NCBI GenBank assembly: GCA_904419785.1
Contig: CAJFSY010000017.1
Location: 1 to 35,344 of the forward strand
Length of the DNA: 35,344 nt
Direction: 5' to 3'
Origin: an uncultured Neglectibacter sp.
Lineage (GTDB): Bacteria; Bacillota; Clostridia; Oscillospirales; Acutalibacteraceae
In this document: piece by piece, positions 30,569 to 35,344 of the stretch
Numbering within the stretch: the stretch's first letter is position 1
Layout: each line of letters begins with the position of its first letter
Notes under the pieces: model-generated
The model's database searches: none
The model's input: only the letters and a program-made list of their open reading frames with translations
Told to the model about the DNA's origin: nothing
Program-made: the position numbers and the translations under genes

Positions 30569-32419
30569 ATGAGCATGAACAAAAAAACCAAGAAAAAACT
30601 GATCATCGCCAGCGTGACCTCTGTTTTGATCGTAGGATTCGCGCTGGGCTTGTGGTTTTTCGTACAATATCAATCCGACAGGCGTACTGTGGAAGTGCTC
30701 CCCCTGATGAATGTGACCACTACATACTGGGGCGACCAGATTTATTCTTCCGGTACCGCTGCCAGCGATTCTCTACAAGAAATCTACCCTGCTTCTGATA
30801 AAAAAGTATCCGATATCTATGTGGAAGAAGGGCAGCAAGTGAGCATCGGTGACCCGCTGGTGCAATATGACAAAACAAAGTTGGAATTAGATGTGGAAGC
30901 CAAGGACATCGCCGTCAAGCAGGCGGAGATCGAGTTGGATGACGCTGAAAAACAGTTGAAAAAGCTGCAAAACACAAAACCTACCAGCACGCCCCGCCCT
31001 ACAAAGCAGCCTACCAGTACGCCTCGTCCCACCCAGAAACCCACCTCTACCCCTACACCAACACCTACGCCTACCCCTTCCCCCACGGTCTCCCCTGCAG
31101 ATGTAACGGTTTACCGCCGACTGGATGTGGATTCGGAACCCTATTCCGGCAGCGGCACTTCTGAGGACCCCTATGTGTTCCTTTGTACCGACGATTGCGA
31201 GATGACCCGGGAATTCCTGCTGCGGCTTCTGGGTGACGGTTCAGGCGCTACTCCCGCTCCGGGGGACGTTCTGGCATCACCGTTTGCAGCCATTTTCGAG
31301 GTACGGGAAGGCAATTCCAACTACGGAGAACTGCTCTACTCCTTCAAGCTGGATGGCACAAATCTTTCAGGCAATTTCCAGGTTTCCGATGTGCTTACAG
31401 GCTCTAACACGCTGGAATCGGTAGCAAAAGCTTTTGATGTTACCTCTACTAGCCAGACCACCCCTACCCCTGATACCGATTACGACGACATGGGTTATAC
31501 CAAGGATGAGCTGACCAAGCTGATTAAGCAGAAACGCCAGGAAATCAAAGAGCTTCAGCTGAAAGTAAAACAAGCCGAGCTTGATCTGAAAAAATCCCAG
31601 CTTGCCTTGGATAATTCCACTGTCCGCAGCACCATTGACGGTGTTGTCCGCACTCTTACGGATGAACAAAGCGCCACGTCCAATGGAACACCTTTCTTGG
31701 TGGTATCCGGCCAGGGGCAGTACACTATCAAGGGAAGCATCAGTGAAAGCTTGCTGACCAGCATCCAGGTGGGCGACCCCATCTCCGCTATGAGCTATGA
31801 TAACGGCATGACCTATACCGGCACCATCACCGAAATCTCCCAGTATCCATTGGACGCCAGTTCTGGCGGGATGTACGGCGGCTCAGGCAACCCCAACAGC
31901 TCCCAATACGAATTTACCGCTGTAGTAGACCAGCCCGACGGGCTCTCCAACGGCATGTATCTGGAAATTACTTTAAGCACGCAAAACCAAGCAAATACAG
32001 AAGCGCTTTACCTGCAAAAAGCCTATATACGCGAGGATGAAAGCGGCAGCTACGTAATGAAAGTGGGTGTAGATAACCGGTTATATAAGCAATATCTGGA
32101 ACTGGGCACTTCTATTTACGGCGGTGAATATATAGAAATAAAGCGCGGTTTAACGATGGATGATTACATCGCTTTCCCCTATGGGGCCAATGTGGAAGAA
32201 GGTGTGCGGGCAGTAATGGCAGGCACCGGGGAACCTCCTATGCCTGAAGGGGAAGGGAGTTCCAGCGGGGTCACTAGTGAGACTGCTAGTGAGACCGGCA
32301 GCGAGACTGCTAGTGAAACTACCAGCGAGACATCCTCAGTATTGGAAAGTTACGTTGAAAACGATGGCGCTACCGCTACTTTTGAAACGACCGGAGAAAC
32401 GGAGGTGATCCTGGGATGA
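30569..32419 (+). CDS. HlyD/MacA-type membrane fusion adaptor, second, with inserted domain
   Basis: An adaptor of 616 residues. N-terminal membrane anchor at about 9-33; first lipoyl half (VSDIYVEEGQQVSIGDPLV); first coiled-coil helix about 103-135. At the hairpin tip there is a Thr/Pro linker (about 137-175, TSTPRPTQKPTSTPTPTP), then a compact domain of about 115 residues (178-292, RRLDVDSEPYSGSGTSEDPY, CTDDCEMTREFLLRLLG), a second short Thr/Pro linker, and the returning helix (about 311-348). Lipoyl half, beta-barrel and membrane-proximal domain follow, and the tail repeats SETASETGSET-type units. GGAAAGGAAC lies upstream of the start. Its stop overlaps the permease ATG by 4 bp. Confidence 0.9.
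   Translation: MSMNKKTKKKLIIASVTSVLIVGFALGLWFFVQYQSDRRTVEVLPLMNVTTTYWGDQIYSSGTAASDSLQEIYPASDKKVSDIYVEEGQQVSIGDPLVQYDKTKLELDVEAKDIAVKQAEIELDDAEKQLKKLQNTKPTSTPRPTKQPTSTPRPTQKPTSTPTPTPTPTPSPTVSPADVTVYRRLDVDSEPYSGSGTSEDPYVFLCTDDCEMTREFLLRLLGDGSGATPAPGDVLASPFAAIFEVREGNSNYGELLYSFKLDGTNLSGNFQVSDVLTGSNTLESVAKAFDVTSTSQTTPTPDTDYDDMGYTKDELTKLIKQKRQEIKELQLKVKQAELDLKKSQLALDNSTVRSTIDGVVRTLTDEQSATSNGTPFLVVSGQGQYTIKGSISESLLTSIQVGDPISAMSYDNGMTYTGTITEISQYPLDASSGGMYGGSGNPNSSQYEFTAVVDQPDGLSNGMYLEITLSTQNQANTEALYLQKAYIREDESGSYVMKVGVDNRLYKQYLELGTSIYGGEYIEIKRGLTMDDYIAFPYGANVEEGVRAVMAGTGEPPMPEGEGSSSGVTSETASETGSETASETTSETSSVLESYVENDGATATFETTGETEVILG
30979..31092 (+). repeat. Thr/Pro-coding low-complexity repeat in the second adaptor
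   Basis: Degenerate CCTAC/CCAGC/ACGCC-type codons repeat here and encode the PTSTPRPT and TPTPTPTP linker. Codons vary while the amino acids are kept, suggesting selection on the protein rather than recent slippage. Confidence 0.7.
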
Positions 32420-33672
32420 TCGAGAATATCCGCCTTTCCTTTCAAGGAATCTGGGCCCATAAGATGCGGTCTTTCTTGACCATGCTTGGCATCATCATCG
32501 GTATCGCGTCCATCATTTCCATCGTATCTACAATTAAAGGCACCAATGAACAGATCAAGCAAAACCTGATCGGCGCCGGCAACAATGTGGTACGGGTTCA
32601 GCTTTATCGTACGGACGCGGATTATGTGTATAATATTGATGGTGAAGGCATACCAGAAGGTGTGCCCACCGTTAGCGATGAGATTTACAGCAAAATTTTA
32701 GATCTTCCGCAGGTGGAGGACGCTGCCGTCTATACCCACCGGCAATATTCTTCCTCTTTCTATTATGGCAACAAAGAGCTTTCAGGCTGCCAAATTTACG
32801 GCGTAGACAATTCCTTCTTTTCTACTTGCCGCTATGTGGTAGACCAGGGACGTTCTTTTGTACCCATGGACTTTCAGGAGTATCGTCCGGTAGCCATTAT
32901 CGACAGCAACACAGCAGACCAGCTTTTCCAAGGCGAAAATCCTATCGGAAAAACGATCGAATACAACTCCGTTGCCCTTGTTGTTGTAGGTGTGGTGAAA
33001 GAATCCAACCAATTTGAACCAGTAATCAACTCTATTGAAGATTATTACACGTATATGTCCAACTCAACTGCCGGAAAAGTATTCTTACCCTACTCTATCT
33101 GGCCCTCTTTGTTTGCCTATGACGAACCTCAAGAAGTGGCGGTCCGGGCATCCAGCACTGAAGCAATGTCCGGCGTAGGCACTAGCGTAGCCGATTTGCT
33201 CAATGAGCAAAATCAAAACGAAAACATAAAGTACCGGGCTGAGGATGTGCTCAAACAAGCCCGGGAACTGCAAGACCTTTCCAACGCCACAAACCAACAG
33301 CTTATCTGGATCGCCAGCATTTCTCTGCTAGTGGGCGGCATTGGCGTAATGAATATCATGCTGGTTTCTGTAACGGAACGCACACGTGAGATCGGTTTAA
33401 AAAAGGCTATCGGCGCCAAAAAGAGCCGCATCCTTTGGCAGTTCCTCACCGAAGCGGCTGTGCTCACGAGCTTGGGCGGTTTGATCGGTATAGCGGCAGG
33501 CATTGGATTGGCGGAACTGGTTTCCCGGCTGACCCAGGCTCCTGTGGCCATCAGCGTGCCCTTTATCTTCTTGGGCTTGCTGTTCTCTATGGCGATCGGC
33601 GTAATATTTGGACTCTTACCGTCTATCAAAGCTGCTAATCTGAATCCCATCGATGCACTACGGCACGAATAA
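32416..33672 (+). CDS. MacB/FtsX-type ABC transporter permease
   Basis: Membrane subunit of the exporter, 418 residues. TM1 is at about 17-40 (SFLTMLGIIIGIASIISIVS), followed by a large extracytoplasmic MacB periplasmic-core-like domain (about 45-275) and the FtsX domain with three further membrane segments (about 290-320, 345-370 and 378-405), including the conserved GGIGVMNIMLVSVTERTREI. The C-terminal LPSIKAANLNPIDALRHE is typical of the family. It overlaps the second adaptor gene by 4 bp and ends the operon at a strong terminator. Members export peptides, antibiotics or lipoproteins, or transmit mechanical signals; the substrate here is unknown. Confidence 0.94.
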   Translation: MIENIRLSFQGIWAHKMRSFLTMLGIIIGIASIISIVSTIKGTNEQIKQNLIGAGNNVVRVQLYRTDADYVYNIDGEGIPEGVPTVSDEIYSKILDLPQVEDAAVYTHRQYSSSFYYGNKELSGCQIYGVDNSFFSTCRYVVDQGRSFVPMDFQEYRPVAIIDSNTADQLFQGENPIGKTIEYNSVALVVVGVVKESNQFEPVINSIEDYYTYMSNSTAGKVFLPYSIWPSLFAYDEPQEVAVRASSTEAMSGVGTSVADLLNEQNQNENIKYRAEDVLKQARELQDLSNATNQQLIWIASISLLVGGIGVMNIMLVSVTERTREIGLKKAIGAKKSRILWQFLTEAAVLTSLGGLIGIAAGIGLAELVSRLTQAPVAISVPFIFLGLLFSMAIGVIFGLLPSIKAANLNPIDALRHE

Positions 33673-33676
33673 GGAA

Positions 33677-33710
33677 AAAGACTTCTGGATTTTACCAGAA
33701 GTCTTTTTTT
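33677..33710. terminator. Bidirectional terminator after the export operon
   Basis: AAAGACTTCTGG (33677-33688), 6-nt loop, CCAGAAGTCTTT (33695-33706), then T's; A's on the left make it usable for the converging metallophosphoesterase gene. Confidence 0.9.
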
Positions 33711-33727
33711 GCCCTATTTTATAAGAT

Positions 33728-34795
33728 TTACAGAAAGAACCAGCCTACTTCCCCATCTTCTTTAGCGATGAGCAAACGGTCGCCATACCGCCGCAGAACT
33801 GTGACCCTTTCTCCCTCCGCAACGGCTAGAAGTTTATCCGTCATATCATCTGTGTGCAGTTCGCCGTTCCAATCGTAAAGAAATTCCTCCGGGATCACCA
33901 GGCAGGCACCGCTTTCCACTTCACGACACAAAAAGCCATATTCCCGGCGTTCTATCTTCTCTATCCGGTTGTTGGGCCAAATGACAACCGCCTGTGCCGG
34001 CTTCTCTTCCTGGCTGTGAGGCGCTTCGAACACATCGCCCTCCCGCACAGAACGCCATTGCCAAGTGCCAGTGGTGCTATCCAAAACAACCCCGTTCAGC
34101 TGGCCAAATGTTTTGATCATATTGCCCCCGTCAATGGTCAAGACATTCTGCCCGCTATGAAAGTATGGAGAACTGTTGATGCACTCATTACGGTAATTCG
34201 CAGTAGGATAATGCCCTACTACCAAAAGCTTTGAAAAACGGTGTTCTGTGCCTCGGGGAAACCAGGGAACACTCAACACATATTCCAAATCCTGGTCCTC
34301 TAAATCCTCCCCTTGCAGCCCAGCATGGGCAAAGAAAAAGCTCTCTGTTTCCAATATCTGGGGACGGTTCTGGAGGAACCTGTATTCCTCGGGGTAAAGC
34401 TCTTTGAGTCGCTGCCGGAAAGCTTCCATATCGGCTGGCTTGGCCGGTATGGAAATCCCCGCTTCTGTTCCCATCTGCCACAGGAGCTCCCGCTCTTGCC
34501 AGTAATTTGTGTACTCCCACATCTGTTCCGCAGAAGCTGTCCATAAAAAGGAATCGCAGTTGCCGCTGAGGACATACACTTTTTCTTCTTTTGCCAATTC
34601 CATCAAATAGCGCAGTGTCCCCAGGCAATCGGGACCTTTTTCTATAAAATCCCCTACGATGACCAAGGCGTCCTGCCCCGGCTGATACCCACATTTTTTC
34701 AACAATTTTTTCAGCAAAGGCAGATTCCCATGGATATCGCTGACAGCGATCACTCTGGAATCCCCAGTATCCGCAAATATTGCTTTTGCTTTCAT
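33728..34795 (-). CDS. Calcineurin-like metallophosphoesterase with C-terminal SH3-like segment
   Basis: A predicted binuclear metal phosphatase or phosphodiesterase of 355 residues from the ATG at 34795 (GGAGGG upstream); the frame extends upstream through a terminator hairpin, so that part is not coding. Metal motifs in order: Asp20 and His22 (VSDIHGN), VGDFIEKG, SGNCDSF (the GNC form, as in YfcE-type enzymes, rather than GNH), FFFAHAGL and VVGHYPT. The last 60 residues (TDKLLAVAEGERVTVLRRY, then DGEVGWFFL) look like a small SH3-type domain. It lies downstream of gap on the same strand. Substrate unknown; diadenosine tetraphosphatase-like or protein phosphatase activity is possible. Confidence 0.88.
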   Translation of the reverse strand: MKAKAIFADTGDSRVIAVSDIHGNLPLLKKLLKKCGYQPGQDALVIVGDFIEKGPDCLGTLRYLMELAKEEKVYVLSGNCDSFLWTASAEQMWEYTNYWQERELLWQMGTEAGISIPAKPADMEAFRQRLKELYPEEYRFLQNRPQILETESFFFAHAGLQGEDLEDQDLEYVLSVPWFPRGTEHRFSKLLVVGHYPTANYRNECINSSPYFHSGQNVLTIDGGNMIKTFGQLNGVVLDSTTGTWQWRSVREGDVFEAPHSQEEKPAQAVVIWPNNRIEKIERREYGFLCREVESGACLVIPEEFLYDWNGELHTDDMTDKLLAVAEGERVTVLRRYGDRLLIAKEDGEVGWFFL

Positions 34796-34814
34796 GTGCG
34801 AAAACCCTCCTACT

Positions 34815-34851
34815 AAAAATCCCCACAGGAGCTTGTCCTGCGGGGATTTTT
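34815..34851 (-). terminator. Intrinsic terminator of gap
   Basis: Minus-strand AAAAATCCCCGCAGGA (complement 34836-34851) pairs, with one mismatch or wobble, with TCCTGTGGGGATTTTT (complement 34815-34830) around a short loop. The T run is inside the stem end. It stands only 20 nt before the metallophosphoesterase ATG. Confidence 0.85.
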
Positions 34852-34878
34852 CAGCAAACAATCGTATTTAACTAAGAC

Positions 34879-35344
<466 letters not shown>

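Noticed and set aside
30979-31092. Repetitive C/A-rich DNA suspected as a CRISPR or minisatellite
   Set aside because: It is in frame and encodes a Thr/Pro linker in an adaptor protein; no regular repeat-spacer pattern.

Overview
The window looks like a chromosomal segment of a spore-forming, anaerobic, low-to-medium GC Firmicute of the class Clostridia, most likely a Ruminococcaceae/Oscillospiraceae-type gut organism. This rests on the 16S rRNA 5' end at the left edge, the spoIIAA-spoIIAB-sigF operon, strong AGGAGG-type ribosome binding sites, S-layer homology (SLH) proteins, ferredoxin- and rubredoxin-type redox proteins and intracellular plant-glycan glycosidases. The species cannot be named from what is visible. 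No prophage, insertion sequence, CRISPR array or tRNA was seen.

Left part (1-9085). A 16S rRNA gene runs leftwards off the window behind three tandem promoters. Divergent from it is metA (homoserine O-acyltransferase, with the acetyl-CoA-type Glu111), preceded by a short structured leader that ends in an intrinsic terminator. A HAD phosphatase and a GNAT acetyltransferase form a small operon. Facing it on the minus strand are sigF, spoIIAB and spoIIAA (forespore sigma factor and its control), then folC, which sits behind a clear ZTP (pfl) riboswitch, then valS.

Middle part (9264-18351). Two secreted SLH-anchored proteins are transcribed divergently: a transglutaminase-like protein, and a NlpC/P60-like protein with SH3 and chitobiase-C-type modules. 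Next come a GH51 arabinofuranosidase with a palindromic operator over its promoter, a cytidine-deaminase-like gene joined to a GH78 rhamnosidase, and a small Ser/Thr-rich lipoprotein. The two glycosidases lack signal peptides and probably act on imported plant-derived oligosaccharides.

Right part (18688-35344). In order: a flavin reductase-rubredoxin fusion (Hrb type), rarA, glyA, a structured non-coding stretch, nth, a DUF362/ferredoxin protein, a PatB/MalY-type C-S lyase, rnhA and cysK. Then comes a four-gene MacB-like export cassette (adaptor, ATPase, second adaptor, permease), a metallophosphoesterase and the 3' part of gap. MetA, the C-S lyase and CysK together give a partial sulfur amino acid set; FolC (ZTP riboswitch) and GlyA belong to one-carbon metabolism.

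The most unusual items are the MacB-like cassette (two adaptors, an ATPase with a tail of about 240 residues, and an adaptor with a domain inserted in its coiled-coil hairpin), the unassigned structured RNAs upstream of metA and between glyA and nth, and several palindromic operators over promoters. All names come from reading motifs by eye; no database search was possible.
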